Shown here piece after piece: positions 56,281-56,383 of a stretch of 56,383 nucleotides of DNA (positions within the stretch are counted from its first letter, which is position 1; every line of letters starts with the position of its first letter). The DNA lies in the NCBI RefSeq assembly GCF_030812855.1, contig NZ_JAUSTK010000034.1, positions 1-56,383 on the forward strand, read 5' to 3'. Source of the DNA: Paenibacillus wynnii (GTDB lineage: Bacteria; Bacillota; Bacilli; Paenibacillales; Paenibacillaceae). The notes under the pieces are model-generated. The model did not search any database, was not told where the DNA came from, and saw only the letters and a program-made list of their open reading frames with translations. The translations under genes were made by a program, and so were the position numbers.

Positions 56281-56378
56281 ATAAATAAGCTTCCTCGCTG
56301 TAGTGAATGCCCGATGTCTGTTTACTAGAGGAGTTGTCGATACTGCCTAGTAAATAACTTTAATAGGTGGTAATGACG

Positions 56379-56383
56379 ATGTG
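56379..56383 (+). CDS. Start of the next gene, cut by the window end
   Basis: An ATG preceded by AGGTGG at eight bases ends the window. Only one full codon is visible, so nothing can be said of its product. The preceding 98 bases have no gene and no clear terminator. Confidence 0.3.

Overview
The window looks like a chromosome segment of a Paenibacillus-type Gram-positive (Bacillales, Paenibacillaceae). The evidence is an S-layer-homology (SLH) surface protein, 'copper amine oxidase N-terminal-like' envelope domains, a BclB-type collagen-like exosporium gene remnant, a Bacillales T-box leader, a PHP-family (CpsB/YwqE-type) tyrosine phosphatase with a split Wzz/BY-kinase pair, and the Bacillales order ysoA-tig-clpX-lonB-lonA-ysxC. 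No rRNA, IS element, prophage or CRISPR array is visible.

Layout. 0-3.2 kb: an argS-like gene on the minus strand, behind an apparently intact arginine T-box, carries two frameshifts; a decayed BclB-like gene follows on the plus strand. 3.5-9.9 kb: a SWIM/SNF2 helicase, then an ABC exporter operon with its own TetR and a perfect palindromic operator. 11-15.4 kb: a phosphate operon (beta-propeller envelope protein, pstS, pstC, pstA) that has no pstB here. 16-18.6 kb: hybrid cluster protein hcp, divergent from a Crp/Fnr regulator with a perfect 9+9 inverted repeat between them. 18.6-22 kb: a ferric-iron ABC importer under a Fur box. 22.2-24.1 kb: a FapA-like protein. 24.7 kb: tRNA-Arg(UCU). 24.9-36.6 kb: the protein quality-control cluster ysoA-like, tig, clpP, clpX, ispG, lonB, lonA, engB. 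37-56.3 kb: a surface-polysaccharide locus with phosphatase, SLH protein, Wzz, BY-kinase, CapD, small envelope proteins, an initiating sugar transferase, epimerase, four glycosyltransferases, Wzy, Wzx and two acyltransferases. From about 46.4 kb the sequence becomes clearly AT-rich, which suggests an exchangeable glycan-specific block.

The strongest unexplained signal is a dispersed intergenic element present at four places (about 3.21, 15.69, 24.33 and 31.02 kb). Each copy holds four dyad-like sites of the form TGYA-N5-TRCA. Their centres are spaced 51, 62 (61 once) and 51 bp apart. Spacing is kept although most of the sequence between the sites differs between loci. Three of the four copies lie between convergent transcription units. 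This looks like an undescribed repeat or protein-binding array.

The genes together describe envelope and stress physiology: nutrient uptake (phosphate, iron), nitrosative-stress defence, protein folding and degradation, and building of an S-layer and capsule. All functional calls rest on motifs and remembered family features; no database search was run.
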